A stretch of DNA of 64,000 bases from Alkalimarinus coralli (GTDB taxonomy: Bacteria > Pseudomonadota > Gammaproteobacteria > Pseudomonadales > Oleiphilaceae): assembly GCF_023650515.1 (NCBI RefSeq), contig NZ_CP096016.1, positions 1,326,001 to 1,390,000 on the forward strand, given 5' to 3'. A program made the translations under genes and the position numbers. The first letter of the stretch is position 1. Every line of letters begins with the position of its first letter. Of the stretch, positions 54,777 to 64,000 are shown piece by piece. A model generated the notes under the pieces. It saw nothing but the letters and a program-made list of their open reading frames with translations. It was not told where the DNA came from and made no database searches.

Positions 54777-55387
54777 TGTTTGAACATTATATTAGCCTGT
54801 TTATAAAGGCTGTATTTGTTGAAAATATGGCGTTGGCGTTCTTTCTTGGCATGTGTACTTTCTTGGCTTTGTCCAAGAAAATAGATGCTGCGTTAGGGCT
54901 TGGTATTGCCGTTGTTGTTGTACTTGGGATCACTGTTCCGGTTAACAACATTATTTATACAACCTTTCTGAAAGACGGTGCTTTGGCCTGGGCCGGTTAT
55001 CCGGGCGTAGATCTCAGCTTTTTGGGACTGCTAACGTATATCGGTGTTATTGCTGCCTTGGTTCAGATTCTGGAGATGGTTCTTGATAAGTATTTCCCTG
55101 ACTTATATAACGCTTTAGGGGTGTTCCTTCCGTTAATAACAGTTAACTGTGCCATATTAGGGGCCTCACTGTTCATGGTGGAGCGTGACTATACCTTGGG
55201 TGAAAGTGCTGTATATGGCGTGGGTGCCGGTGTTGGCTGGGCTTTGGCTATTGTCGCTTTGGCGGGTATCCGGGAAAAGCTTAAGTATAGTGATGTGCCA
55301 GAAGGCCTACGAGGGTTAGGTATTACCTTTATTACAGTAGGTCTTATGTCACTTGGTTTTATGTCATTTTCGGGAATTTCGCTGTAG
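54776..55387 (+). CDS. nqrE: Na+-translocating NADH:quinone reductase subunit E
   Basis: 203 residues with six membrane helices. [23 protein letters not shown] and [17 protein letters not shown] are the typical Cys-bearing motifs that mirror NqrD. It starts on the last base of the nqrD stop, so the two are coupled. Confidence 0.97.
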   Translation: MFEHYISLFIKAVFVENMALAFFLGMCTFLALSKKIDAALGLGIAVVVVLGITVPVNNIIYTTFLKDGALAWAGYPGVDLSFLGLLTYIGVIAALVQILEMVLDKYFPDLYNALGVFLPLITVNCAILGASLFMVERDYTLGESAVYGVGAGVGWALAIVALAGIREKLKYSDVPEGLRGLGITFITVGLMSLGFMSFSGISL

Positions 55388-55433
55388 AGCGCGAGTTCGA
55401 AACTGGTCTCATGATAAAGAACAAGGTTAAAAC

Positions 55434-56660
55434 ATGAATGCAGAAATTATTTTAGGCGTGGTCATGTTTACCGTCATCGTACTATCACTGGTGGCGGTGA
55501 TACTGATAGCTAGAGCAAAGCTTGTCAGTACCGGGGATGTTACGATTGGCGTAAATGGTAACCCTGAACATACTATTAAAACACCGGCTGGCGGTAAGCT
55601 GCTTCAGACTCTTGCTGCTGAAGGCGTATTCCTCGCTTCGGCTTGTGGAGGCGGCGGTACTTGCGCTCAGTGTAAATGTAAGGTTTTGGAAGGCGGTGGT
55701 TCGATGCTGCCTACAGAGCAATCTCATTTCACAAAACGTGAAGAAGCTGAAGGCTGGAGACTTTCCTGTCAGGTTGCTGTTAAGCAGGACATGGAGATCG
55801 AAGTCGAAGAAGAAGTGTTTGGCGTAAAGCAGTGGGAATGTACTGTTCGCTCAAACGAGAATGTTGCAACATTTATCAAAGAGTTGGTATTGGAACTGCC
55901 TGAAGGAGAAAATGTAGACTTCCGCGCAGGTGGTTACGTACAGCTTGAGGTTCCTCCCCACGAAGTGGATTACAAGGATTTCGATATCGAAGAGGAGTAC
56001 CGCGGAGATTGGGACAAATTTAACCTTTGGCAATATAAGTCAGTGGTTAAAGAACCGGTTATCCGAGCTTACTCTATGGCCAACTACCCTGAAGAAAAGG
56101 GTATCGTGAAGTTTAACATTCGTATTGCATCACCACCTCCGGGAACTAACTTCCCTCCGGGTCAGATGTCATCGTACGTATTTAACTTGAAGCCAGGCGA
56201 CAAGATTACTGTTTCCGGCCCATTCGGTGAGTTCTTTGCTAAAGAAACGGAAAACGAGATGGTTTTCGTTGGTGGCGGTGCAGGTATGGCCCCGATGAGG
56301 TCTCATATCTTTGATCAGCTCAAGCGCTTGGGCTCGAAGCGTAAGATGTCATTCTGGTATGGTGCTCGTAGCTTGAGAGAGATGTTCTATCAAGATGAGT
56401 ATGATATGCTGGCTAAGGAAAATGATAACTTCGATTGGCATGTTGCGCTTTCTGACCCTCAACCAGAAGATAACTGGGAAGGGTTAACAGGTTTTATACA
56501 CAACGTGTTGTATGAGAACTATCTGAAAGATCACCCGGCACCAGAAGATTGTGAGTTCTACATGTGTGGACCTCCTATGATGAATGCTGCGGTAATTAAG
56601 ATGCTTAAGGATTTAGGCGTCGAAGATGAAAATATACTTTTGGATGATTTCGGAGGTTAA
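55434..56660 (+). CDS. nqrF: Na+-translocating NADH:quinone reductase subunit F
   Basis: 408 residues. The order is: an N-terminal membrane helix; a 2Fe-2S ferredoxin domain with [15 protein letters not shown] and LSCQ cysteines (about 70-120); an FAD domain with [11 protein letters not shown]; and an NADH domain with [13 protein letters not shown] and the ending [13 protein letters not shown]. It is the electron-entry subunit. GTTAAAAC before the ATG is a weak ribosome site. Confidence 0.97.
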   Translation: MNAEIILGVVMFTVIVLSLVAVILIARAKLVSTGDVTIGVNGNPEHTIKTPAGGKLLQTLAAEGVFLASACGGGGTCAQCKCKVLEGGGSMLPTEQSHFTKREEAEGWRLSCQVAVKQDMEIEVEEEVFGVKQWECTVRSNENVATFIKELVLELPEGENVDFRAGGYVQLEVPPHEVDYKDFDIEEEYRGDWDKFNLWQYKSVVKEPVIRAYSMANYPEEKGIVKFNIRIASPPPGTNFPPGQMSSYVFNLKPGDKITVSGPFGEFFAKETENEMVFVGGGAGMAPMRSHIFDQLKRLGSKRKMSFWYGARSLREMFYQDEYDMLAKENDNFDWHVALSDPQPEDNWEGLTGFIHNVLYENYLKDHPAPEDCEFYMCGPPMMNAAVIKMLKDLGVEDENILLDDFGG

Positions 56661-56670
56661 CGAATAATCC

Positions 56671-57750
56671 ATGGTTATGTTTTCAATTAAGCCCGCCAAG
56701 ATGACAGTGCTTATAAGCATTGTCGCCTTGGCGGGCTTGCTGCTTTCTGGCTGCGAAAAAAATGAACCTGCTGTTTCAACAAGTCAAACTAAGCACTCTG
56801 TTAAGCAGGTATTTGAATTTTCTGGCCCTATAATGGGAAGTAGTTATCATATAAAGGTCGTATTGACCGATGGTAAGGAGTTATCAGAGAATTTGGCAGC
56901 CGGGGTTAATGAATCGCTAGTGCGCATTGATCGCCTTATGTCGACTTACAAGCCAGATTCTGAAATTTCCCGATTCAATGCTGCGCCACAAAATATATGG
57001 TTTCCGGTCTCGCATGAGACATTTGATGTGATTGCTTTGGGGCAGGAAATCAGTGAAAAAAGTGGTGGCTATTATGATATGACTGTCGGGCCGCTGGTTA
57101 ATAGCTGGGGGTTTGGCCCCACGGGAAAGCCCGTAAAAATACCTGATGAAGGTCAGTTACAAAGGGTTATGAATCGCGTAGGATTTGGCTATCTGGAGTT
57201 GAAACCCGAATCTAGCTCCATTTTGAAAAGAGCTGATATTTACCTGGATTTATCTTCAATCGCCAAAGGTTATGCTGTAGATGTGGTTGCGGATTACTTA
57301 CAACAACATGGAGTAACAGATTATCTTGTTGAAGTAGGTGGTGAAATCAGAGCACAGGGTTTTAAGCCAGATGACAGTGTCTGGCGGCTTGCAATCGAAG
57401 CGCCTACAGTCGGTGAGCGCTCAATCTACAAAGTTATCGAGTTAACGAATGCGGGGCTGGCAACATCTGGCGATTATCGAAACTACTACCAAGAGGAAGG
57501 GGTTCGTTATTCTCATACTATAGACCCTTTTACCGGTAAGCCGGTGCAGCACTCGTTGACTTCCGTCAGCGTTGTAAGGCCGACATCAGCAGAGGCTGAT
57601 GCAATGGCCACGATGTTTATGGTGATGGGGGCAGAAAGAGGCTACAAATTTGCTGTAGAAAACAACATTGCAGCGTTTTTTATTTTTCGCAACGGCGATG
57701 AATTTGAGAGTCAATCTACACAAGCGTTTAAGCGGTATTTGACCCAATGA
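56671..57750 (+). CDS. apbE: FAD:protein FMN transferase ApbE
   Basis: 359 residues, a lipoprotein with lipobox LLSGC (Cys at about 28). MGSSYHIKVV, MSTYKPDSEISRFN, GGYYDMTVGPLVNSWGFG, LDLSSIAKGYAVDVVADYL and SHTIDPFTGKPV are the ApbE blocks for FAD and magnesium binding. It attaches FMN to the Thr of NqrB and NqrC in the periplasm. GGAGG lies about 15 bp before ATG 56671, and ATG 56677 is an alternative. It lies between nqrF and nqrM. Confidence 0.95.
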   Translation: MVMFSIKPAKMTVLISIVALAGLLLSGCEKNEPAVSTSQTKHSVKQVFEFSGPIMGSSYHIKVVLTDGKELSENLAAGVNESLVRIDRLMSTYKPDSEISRFNAAPQNIWFPVSHETFDVIALGQEISEKSGGYYDMTVGPLVNSWGFGPTGKPVKIPDEGQLQRVMNRVGFGYLELKPESSSILKRADIYLDLSSIAKGYAVDVVADYLQQHGVTDYLVEVGGEIRAQGFKPDDSVWRLAIEAPTVGERSIYKVIELTNAGLATSGDYRNYYQEEGVRYSHTIDPFTGKPVQHSLTSVSVVRPTSAEADAMATMFMVMGAERGYKFAVENNIAAFFIFRNGDEFESQSTQAFKRYLTQ

Positions 57751-57760
57751 GGTGTTGATT

Positions 57761-57997
57761 ATGAATACATTTATTATAGTTTTTTTGGTTATGGGCTTAA
57801 TTATTATTGCGATGTCCGTAGGTGTTCTTTTGGGTCGCAAACCTATATCCGGCTCTTGTGGGGGAATGGCCGCTCTGGGAATGGATGTAGCGTGTGACAT
57901 ATGTAAGGGCGACAAAAATATTTGTGATGATGAGCAAGAGAAAGCGAAAGCCAGAAAAGCGGTAAGAGATTTAAGTTACGATGCTACAAAAAGCTAA
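57761..57997 (+). CDS. nqrM: Na+-NQR maturation protein NqrM
   Basis: 78 residues. One N-terminal membrane helix (FIIVFLVMGLIIIAMSVGVLLG) is followed by a cysteine set SCGG...DVACDICKGDKNIC. Four cysteines fit NqrM, which helps place iron between NqrD and NqrE. The start ATG 57761 has AGGTG upstream. GTG 57752 is a longer option. It completes the nqr-apbE-nqrM operon. Confidence 0.93.
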   Translation: MNTFIIVFLVMGLIIIAMSVGVLLGRKPISGSCGGMAALGMDVACDICKGDKNICDDEQEKAKARKAVRDLSYDATKS

Positions 57998-58055
57998 AGT
58001 GTAGCGTTGGGCACGGCATAAGTTAATTAAGAATAATATTGGAGCGCAAAGGGTA

Positions 58056-59450
58056 ATGGCTGAATATCATTATGACGTAGTTGTCATAGGAGCAGGTCCT
58101 GCAGGAGAAGGTGCTGCAATGAATGCAGCAAAGAACGGGAAGCGAGTTGCTATAATAGAAAATAAAGAGATGGTGGGTGGAAACTGTACTCACCTTGGGA
58201 CAATTCCTTCCAAAGCCTTGCGGCATGCTGTTAAGCAAATTATTACGTTTAACACAAATAGCATGTTTCGTGATATTGGCGAGCCACGCTGGTTTTCGTT
58301 TCCTCGCGTCCTTAAAAATGCTGAACGAGTGATATCGAAGCAAGTTAAACTGCGTACTCAATTCTATGCGCGTAACCGGGTTGACCTGTATACCGGAACC
58401 GCCTATTTTCTTGACCCACATAGAATAGAAATAAGAGGTAGCCAAACCTCAAATGAGATCTTGAATGCAAAAAATGTCGTTATTGCGACAGGCTCTCGTC
58501 CTTACTTGCCTTCAAATATTAACTTTCGCCATACCCGTATTTACAATAGTGACACGATTTTGAAGTTAAGCCATACACCTAGAACGCTAGCGATCTATGG
58601 TGCGGGAGTTATTGGGTCGGAATATGCGTCAATCTTCGCTGGCTTAGGCGTGAAAGTAGATCTTATTAACCCGGGTGATCGTTTACTCTCATTTTTGGAC
58701 GATGAAATTTCGGATGCCTTAAGTTATCACCTTAGAAACAATGGTGTACTTGTTCGCCACAATGAAGAGTACGAGTCGGTTGAGGGTGAAGAGAATGGTG
58801 TGGTTGTTACTCTTAAGTCGGGTAAGAAACTCAAAGTTGACGCATTCTTGTGGTGTAACGGGCGAAGCGGAAATACAGACAATCTGGGGCTTGAGAATGT
58901 TGGGCTAGAGCCTAATTCGCGAGGACAGTTAACTATAGACAAACAGTATAGAACTGAGGTTGAACACATCTATGCTGTGGGAGATGTTATAGGTTGGCCT
59001 GCACTGGCAAGTGCAGCGTATGACCAAGGGCGTGCGGCATCTTCAGAGCTGGTTGGTGACAGTTTTTATCGCTACGTAGATGATGTTCCTACAGGTATCT
59101 ATACCATTCCGGAAATAAGCTCAGTTGGTAAAACTGAAAGGCAGCTGACTGACGAAAAAGTACCTTATGAAGTAGGGCAGTCGTTTTTTAAAGATTTAGC
59201 GAGAGCGCAAATAACAGGTGAGCCTGTTGGAATGCTCAAAGTGTTATTCCATAGGGATACAAAGGCTATTCTTGGAATTCATTGTTTTGGGGATCAGGCT
59301 GCCGAAATCGTTCATATCGGTCAAGCAATTATGAGTCAGGAAGGAGAGGCAAATACTCTGGATTACTTTATTAACACAACGTTCAACTATCCGACTATGG
59401 CCGAAGCCTATCGTGTTGCAGCCTTGAATGGTTTAAACAGAATCTTCTAG
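58056..59450 (+). CDS. sthA: Soluble pyridine nucleotide transhydrogenase SthA
   Basis: 464 residues of flavin disulfide-reductase fold. [21 protein letters not shown] binds [22 protein letters not shown] has only the first cysteine of the usual redox pair, as is normal for Sth[18 protein letters not shown] binds NAD(P), and [21 protein letters not shown] lies near the flavin. It transfers hydride between NADPH and NAD+. The position after nqrM matches PA2991 from memory. Confidence 0.95.
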   Translation: MAEYHYDVVVIGAGPAGEGAAMNAAKNGKRVAIIENKEMVGGNCTHLGTIPSKALRHAVKQIITFNTNSMFRDIGEPRWFSFPRVLKNAERVISKQVKLRTQFYARNRVDLYTGTAYFLDPHRIEIRGSQTSNEILNAKNVVIATGSRPYLPSNINFRHTRIYNSDTILKLSHTPRTLAIYGAGVIGSEYASIFAGLGVKVDLINPGDRLLSFLDDEISDALSYHLRNNGVLVRHNEEYESVEGEENGVVVTLKSGKKLKVDAFLWCNGRSGNTDNLGLENVGLEPNSRGQLTIDKQYRTEVEHIYAVGDVIGWPALASAAYDQGRAASSELVGDSFYRYVDDVPTGIYTIPEISSVGKTERQLTDEKVPYEVGQSFFKDLARAQITGEPVGMLKVLFHRDTKAILGIHCFGDQAAEIVHIGQAIMSQEGEANTLDYFINTTFNYPTMAEAYRVAALNGLNRIF

Positions 59451-59462
59451 TTGCTATCTTTA

Positions 59463-59495
59463 AACCAATCGCTCTGTTGCTGAGCGATTGGTTTT
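59463..59495 (+). terminator. Terminator of sthA
   Basis: ACCAATCGCTC and GAGCGATTGGT form a long perfect stem followed by TTT. Confidence 0.88.
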
Positions 59496-59523
59496 CCAAC
59501 CGCTTCGGCGTGAGATAACCCTT

Positions 59524-60261
59524 TCAGTTAGAAATCAATCCATGATTTTCAAAGTACATTAGCGCACTGGTAGGGAAATCAGTAATGATGCTGTCCACCC
59601 CTTTTTCTCTCAGTAGAAGCATTTCGTGTATATTGTTAACAGTCCAGCACGACACATGAATATCTAGTTTATGCGCTTCTTCCACAACACTTTTATTGCA
59701 AAGGCTGTAATTCAGGCAAAGGTACTCGCAGCCGAGAGTGTTTGCGGTATTTAGTGGGTTTGGAAATCGATATTCGGCTACAAAACCTGTTTTTATGCTG
59801 GTATCCCTTCGCTTTATCTCTTTTAAAAACCAGGTGTTGGAAGATGTTACAACGCAGCGCTCTTTTAATTTGTCTGCCTGAATGTATTCTACTAGCCGGT
59901 TGCATAGAATATTTAGCCGATCTTTTGAGCTGCTTTTGACCTCAAATTGCCAATGCTCCACATCAGGGCATGATTCGACCACTTCTGATAAGCTGGGGAT
60001 ATGGCAGTGCGTGCTCCAGGCGGCTGTATTTTGTCTAGCATCCAGTGTTGCAACTTCGCTAAAGATCGCATCCTTTACTTTAGTTACAACGCCAGTGGTT
60101 CTTTCAAGTGTCGGGTCGTGAATTACTATCAACTGGCCATCTTTCGTGAGCTGTATATCTAACTCGAAACGTTTTATTCCCTGGTTGTATGCATGCACAA
60201 AACCTTCTAGAGTGTTCTCAGGGGCTTCTCCCTTAGCACCCCTATGTCCATATATTTTCAC
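59524..60261 (-). CDS. Glycerophosphodiester phosphodiesterase
   Basis: 245 residues of GDPD TIM barrel. GHRGAKGEAPENTLEGF holds the His6-Arg7 catalytic pair and Glu. ELDIQLTKDGQLIVIHDPTLERTTG holds the metal ligands and second His. No signal peptide is present, so it is cytosolic (UgpQ-like). It splits glycerophosphodiesters to glycerol-3-phosphate and an alcohol. It is convergent with sthA, as in the Pseudomonas block. Confidence 0.93.
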   Translation of the reverse strand: MKIYGHRGAKGEAPENTLEGFVHAYNQGIKRFELDIQLTKDGQLIVIHDPTLERTTGVVTKVKDAIFSEVATLDARQNTAAWSTHCHIPSLSEVVESCPDVEHWQFEVKSSSKDRLNILCNRLVEYIQADKLKERCVVTSSNTWFLKEIKRRDTSIKTGFVAEYRFPNPLNTANTLGCEYLCLNYSLCNKSVVEEAHKLDIHVSCWTVNNIHEMLLLREKGVDSIITDFPTSALMYFENHGLISN

Positions 60262-60324
60262 GGCACTGCTTTCCTCACGGTCTTAGTTTTGCTTTTCAAT
60301 CCTACTCTCAAGTAGTTTAACTTG

Positions 60325-60789
60325 CTAACGAACGGAGTTTTCCTTTTGAGCATCAAACTTCGCCTCCATAAACTTAACATGAGGAACATATATTAAGTCG
60401 GATATTTTGCGTATAAGGTGCTCTTCATATTTATCAAGTTCACCATCTGCGAATGCTACTTTCCACATCGATAAAATCAGTTGATACTTCATCTCATCGG
60501 AATAGTTTGTATTTACGAGGTCGGTAAACTGGTATAGCGAAGTAGATTGTTCAGACTCTTCTCTAGCTAATGCGATAATTTCGTCTATCTTACCGTTATC
60601 AATTTCGAATTGCTTATTGGCTAATTCACGAATAATCCTGAGTTCACTTTCGTCAATAGATTGATCTACTTTAGCCAGCTCAATGAGTAACGCTATACAG
60701 GCTAACTCTATCTGCTTTTCATTTTCCTCAGGTTTGTGGTCTGATAACTGTAAGTTCTCTTCAAAAAAACGTTTAATCTTGCTAATCAT
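60325..60789 (-). CDS. TerB-like protein
   Basis: 154 residues, all-helical. [31 protein letters not shown] and [30 protein letters not shown] are the paired acidic metal-binding-type helices of the TerB/DjlA-like domain. It overlaps the upstream tal gene by 4 bp, so they are co-translated. Tellurite resistance is the family name, but single TerB genes in core operons are of unknown role. Confidence 0.85.
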   Translation of the reverse strand: MISKIKRFFEENLQLSDHKPEENEKQIELACIALLIELAKVDQSIDESELRIIRELANKQFEIDNGKIDEIIALAREESEQSTSLYQFTDLVNTNYSDEMKYQLILSMWKVAFADGELDKYEEHLIRKISDLIYVPHVKFMEAKFDAQKENSVR

Positions 60790-61742
60790 GCAGAGAAACC
60801 TTTAAGTTTTTGCTCGAGTTTGACCTGATCTTCTGCAAATTTGCGAATACCTTCAGCCAACTTTTCAGTTGCCATGGCATTACCATTTAGCTCCCACCTG
60901 AAAGATGCTTCATCCATAGATAGTGCTGAATTACCTGTTTTAGTGGATGGTGATAACTTGCGAGTGAGCTCACCATTGTCTTGTGAGAGTGCTTCCATCA
61001 AGGCCGGACTGATTGTTAGTCTGTCGCAACCGGCAAGCTCTTCTATTTCGCCGGTATTGCGAAAGCTTGCACCCATAACGACGGTACTATATTGATTCTT
61101 TTTATAGAAATTATAAATTTCAGTAACAGACAATACGCCAGGGTCTTCAGCGGGAGGGTATCCGGCTTTACCCGTGTCTTTCTTGTACCAATCAAGTATT
61201 CGGCCGACAAATGGTGATATAAGATACGCGCCTGCCTGTGCTGCTGCCACTGCCTGAGCGAAGCTAAATAAGAGTGTTAAATTGCACTTTATGCCTTCTT
61301 TTTCAAGTACTTCCGCTGCCTTTATACCTTCCCATGTTGATGCAATCTTAATTAATACACGATTGGGGTCGATATCCTGTTCTTCATACAAAGCGATCAG
61401 TTTTCTCGCTTTTTTTACGGTCTCTGTGGTATTGAAAGACAAGCGTGCGTCAACTTCTGTTGATACCTTGCCGGGGATGCAGCTTAAAATCTCTTTACCT
61501 ATTGATACTGCAAGATAGTCGGTCGCATCAGATAATGACTGTTCTGAATCGCCACCTTGCTGTGAGGCCCAGTTTAGTGCGTTGGTAATGAGTGATTGAT
61601 ACTCGGCTATCTCTGAGGCGTTTAGTAATAAAGAAGGGTTGGTTGTAGCGTCTTCGGGTTGCCATCGTTTTATCGCTTCGATATCGCCCGTATCAGCTAC
61701 GACGGTGGTCATTTTTCTAAGTTGTTCTAGCTTGTTTTCCAT
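60786..61742 (-). CDS. tal: Transaldolase
   Basis: 318 residues. [27 protein letters not shown] starts it, and [23 protein letters not shown] holds the Schiff-base lysine. [18 protein letters not shown] is the phosphate-binding stretch. It matches the TalB type and moves a dihydroxyacetone unit between sugar phosphates in the pentose phosphate pathway. It lies next to dusA, as in Pseudomonas (tal-dusA, from memory). Confidence 0.96.
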   Translation of the reverse strand: MENKLEQLRKMTTVVADTGDIEAIKRWQPEDATTNPSLLLNASEIAEYQSLITNALNWASQQGGDSEQSLSDATDYLAVSIGKEILSCIPGKVSTEVDARLSFNTTETVKKARKLIALYEEQDIDPNRVLIKIASTWEGIKAAEVLEKEGIKCNLTLLFSFAQAVAAAQAGAYLISPFVGRILDWYKKDTGKAGYPPAEDPGVLSVTEIYNFYKKNQYSTVVMGASFRNTGEIEELAGCDRLTISPALMEALSQDNGELTRKLSPSTKTGNSALSMDEASFRWELNGNAMATEKLAEGIRKFAEDQVKLEQKLKGFSA

Positions 61743-61845
61743 AACGGTACTGCACCTTATATAAGCAATTCATATATGGTAAACAATACTGAACAGGCGA
61801 GTAGAGGACAAGTAAATTATCGTGCTTTCAGCTGGATTTTTTAGC

Positions 61846-62877
61846 TTACTGCGGAAATGCGGCTTGTGTTTCCACCGCTGCCGCCCTTTCAGAGGTCACG
61901 ATAGCGAGTGCCTGTTTAAGCACTTCAATACTGGCACCAGGCTTATGCGCATTCTCGCTCAAATGACGACGAAATTTACGCCCTCCCGGCATACTGTGGA
62001 AGATGCCTAGAATATGACGAGTAATATGTCCGAGATAAGCACCTTTGCTCATCTCTTCTTCGATATATGGAATCATAGCCTCAAGGACTTGCTGGCGAGT
62101 GAGTGTACTTTCTTGCTCGCCATATATTTTTTGGTCAACCTGCGATAATAACCATGGGTTTTGATACGCCTCTCTTCCGACCATTACACCGTCAAGCTGG
62201 TCGAGATGGCTTAGGCTTTCGTTGATGGTTTTGATTCCACCATTAACGATTATTTCAAGCGATGGAAAGTCTCGTTTTAGTTGATAGGCTACATCATATT
62301 TAAGAGGGGGAATTTCTCTGTTTTCTTTTGGCGATAGACCTTGAAGGATTGCCTTTCTAGCGTGCACTATAAATGTGGAGCAACCGGCCTCAGAAATAGT
62401 TTTTACAAAATGGTGAAGCTCTTCGTAACTGTCTTTTTCATCTATGCCGATGCGGTGCTTTACGGTAACAGGTATTGACACCGAACGCTGCATGTTGCTA
62501 ACACACTCAGCGACGAGTTCAGGGTGAGCCATTAAGCATGCACCAATCATGTTGTTCTGGACTCGGTCACTCGGGCAGCCAACATTAAGATTAACTTCGT
62601 TGTAACCCAAGTCTTCAGCCATTTTGGCGCACGCAGCCAGCTCGTCAGGGTTGCTTCCACCTAGCTGCACTGCGAGTGGAGACTCCTGATGGTTAAATTG
62701 TAAATATCGATCTCTATCGCCATGTACCAATGCACCTGTTGTAATCATCTCGGTGTAGAGCACAGCGTTTCTGGAAATAAGGCGCGCAAAATACCTGTAA
62801 TGTCTATCGGTCCAATCGAGCATCGGGGCTATACAGAACTTGCGGTTAAGAGGCTTGGGAGAGTCGATGTTTGTCAT
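61846..62877 (-). CDS. dusA: tRNA-dihydrouridine(20/20a) synthase DusA
   Basis: 343 residues. [22 protein letters not shown] starts it. [36 protein letters not shown] (catalytic Cys), [24 protein letters not shown] and [13 protein letters not shown] are the DusA signatures. It reduces U20/U20a in tRNA using FMN and NADPH. No strong ribosome site precedes ATG. Confidence 0.95.
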   Translation of the reverse strand: MTNIDSPKPLNRKFCIAPMLDWTDRHYRYFARLISRNAVLYTEMITTGALVHGDRDRYLQFNHQESPLAVQLGGSNPDELAACAKMAEDLGYNEVNLNVGCPSDRVQNNMIGACLMAHPELVAECVSNMQRSVSIPVTVKHRIGIDEKDSYEELHHFVKTISEAGCSTFIVHARKAILQGLSPKENREIPPLKYDVAYQLKRDFPSLEIIVNGGIKTINESLSHLDQLDGVMVGREAYQNPWLLSQVDQKIYGEQESTLTRQQVLEAMIPYIEEEMSKGAYLGHITRHILGIFHSMPGGRKFRRHLSENAHKPGASIEVLKQALAIVTSERAAAVETQAAFPQ

Positions 62878-62988
62878 TTCTGTAAGGGCTACCCAGTTTA
62901 TCTGATGGTTTAGGTACGATGGTTGTAGGATACCGGCAAAACGTGGGTTATTATAACAGAGATTGTTTATTTCCTATAAAGGTTGTCA

Positions 62989-63939
62989 GTGAAGCTGTTA
63001 ATCAGGTGTGCCTTTTTCTTTGGAGCTTTATGCTCTTGTTTGCCGCAGGCGTTATTTGGGAAAAGGCTAGTATTGACGGTAATAACACTCTGCCTATTCC
63101 CCTCTTATGCGCTAGGGCTAACGAGTAGCCATCAAGAACAGGTTAATCTTGTCATCCCTCGAGTCGATGTGTCCAATGCCGAGCATGCGGAGTATTTCGT
63201 TAAATTACTCGAACTAGCAATGGAAAAAACAATTAGCGACGGTAGATATCAGATTACGCGCTCACAAAAGGATCGATCTCAGGCTCGAAACTTATTAGAC
63301 CTAGAAAAAGGACATAACCTGAACGTCTTATGGACAATGACCTCGAAGGAGAGAGAAGATAGATTGTTACCGATTCGAATTCCATTGTTAAAGGGGTTGT
63401 TAGGGTATCGGGTTTTTTTAATACGAAAGGAAGATAAAAACACATTTGGATCTATCCAGTCTCTGGACGGCTTAAGGCGATTTAAAGCAGGGCAGGGGGC
63501 GCACTGGCCTGACACTCGCGTTCTTAGGGAAAATGGTATAGATGTGGTTACGAGTGTCAGGTTTGAACTGCTTTTTACGATGTTACAGGAGAAACGGTTT
63601 GATTATTTTCCGCGAGGCATTAATGAGGCGTGGGCGGAACTCAAACATCACGCTCAACGAGGCTTAATTGTTGAGCCGTCAATTCTATTAAAATATGCGG
63701 CCCCCATGTATTTCTTTGTTAACCGAAGCGATGAATGGCTAGCAAACAGAATTGAGAAAGGCTTATTGACTGCCATTGAGGATGGTAGTTTTGATGCGCT
63801 ATTCTACGGCTTTCCAGTGCATCAGAACTTTTTTAGTCTCGCCAATATTCGCAGTAGAAAAACGTTTGAGCTTGTTAACCCCGGGTTACCAGAAAAAACG
63901 CCTCTCGATATTGATGAGCTTTGGTATAAGGCCGACTAA
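62989..63939 (+). CDS. Periplasmic binding-protein-like protein
   Basis: About 316 residues. The N-terminus is hydrophobic. The mature part has ELAMEKTISDGRYQITRSQKDRSQARNLLDLEKG, IPLLKGLLGYRVFLIRKED and FDYFPRGINEAWAEL, which fit a two-lobe family-3-like binding fold. The start is unclear. GTG 62989 has AAAGG upstream but yields a long double hydrophobic leader. TTG 63073 gives a simpler signal peptide. It is the third transporterless binding protein here. The ligand is unknown. Confidence 0.72.
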   Translation: MKLLIRCAFFFGALCSCLPQALFGKRLVLTVITLCLFPSYALGLTSSHQEQVNLVIPRVDVSNAEHAEYFVKLLELAMEKTISDGRYQITRSQKDRSQARNLLDLEKGHNLNVLWTMTSKEREDRLLPIRIPLLKGLLGYRVFLIRKEDKNTFGSIQSLDGLRRFKAGQGAHWPDTRVLRENGIDVVTSVRFELLFTMLQEKRFDYFPRGINEAWAELKHHAQRGLIVEPSILLKYAAPMYFFVNRSDEWLANRIEKGLLTAIEDGSFDALFYGFPVHQNFFSLANIRSRKTFELVNPGLPEKTPLDIDELWYKAD

Positions 63940-64000
63940 CGTTCAGCACCAGTAGAAATCGACTTCTCTCAATAGGCTTTTCTAAGTAGGTAATGCTATG

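Noticed and set aside
58056-59450. Missing second redox cysteine in the disulfide-reductase-like protein
   Set aside because: CTHLGT is the normal form in soluble transhydrogenases, so this is not a defect.

Overview
The window is a chromosomal segment of a marine-type gammaproteobacterium. Base composition looks moderate, mid-40s percent GC by eye and not computed. The gene set supports this: a WS/DGAT wax-ester synthase, Na+-translocating NADH:quinone reductase, PsrA, RsmC/RlmG/CmoM/DusA/DusC RNA-modification enzymes, TonB, and a complete urt-ure urea system. A WS/DGAT with PsrA and Nqr suggests a lipid-storing oceanospirillalean or alteromonadalean lineage of the Marinobacter/Oleiphilus/Hahella grade. 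The genus cannot be fixed from this sequence. No rRNA, tRNA, CRISPR array, prophage or intact insertion sequence was seen.

Layout. 0-7 kb: the 5' end of putA (leftward), an AraC-type regulator, WS/DGAT, TruC, then a rightward pair of an atypical ABC1/UbiB-like kinase and an RluA-type pseudouridine synthase. 7-15.6 kb: mixed single genes (two periplasmic binding proteins, one fused to OmpA; a zinc-ribbon peptide; TonB; RsmC; CmoM; thioesterase; MsrA; a phasin-like coiled-coil protein). 15.7-27 kb: urtABCDE-ureDABCEFG reads as one block behind a probable sigma-54/NtrC promoter region. It imports urea and hydrolyses it to ammonia. 27-37 kb: RluA-like synthase, a binding protein, ElbB, RlmG, riboflavin synthase, DusC, a CBS protein, an unknown membrane protein, and the ammonium transporter Amt. 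A 17-bp motif upstream of amt is also upstream of urtA. 37.4-60.3 kb: psrA, a YkuD protein, nagZ, an MscS channel, methylthioinosine phosphorylase, a duplicated HAD protein, csiV, mfd, gap, nqrABCDEF-apbE-nqrM, sthA and a glycerophosphodiesterase. From memory this order closely follows PA3006 down to PA2990 of Pseudomonas aeruginosa, so it is an old core block. 60.3-64 kb: terB-like, tal, dusA and another binding protein.

The most unusual content is not a gene cluster. It is a family of very small palindromic mobile elements. Two copies are about 140 bp and two are 38-39 bp. They share about 16-bp inverted ends (GAGACCTTTGCACGAC type). Three copies have perfect 5-bp target duplications. One of the tiny copies lies between ureF and ureG. 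The window also has many short tandem duplications, several lying on stop codons (wax-ester synthase, rlmG, mfd) and one forming the C-terminus of a 40-codon ORF. Regulation can be read at three places: NtrC/sigma-54 sites before urtA and amt, paired PsrA operators before psrA, and an AraC regulator next to a PutA that lacks its own DNA-binding domain.

Most of the window is ordinary core genome. I do not see a new multi-gene defence or metabolic system. The best leads are the micro-elements, the duplicated HAD protein with altered catalytic motif, the variant UbiB-like kinase, and the signal-less YkuD enzyme beside nagZ.
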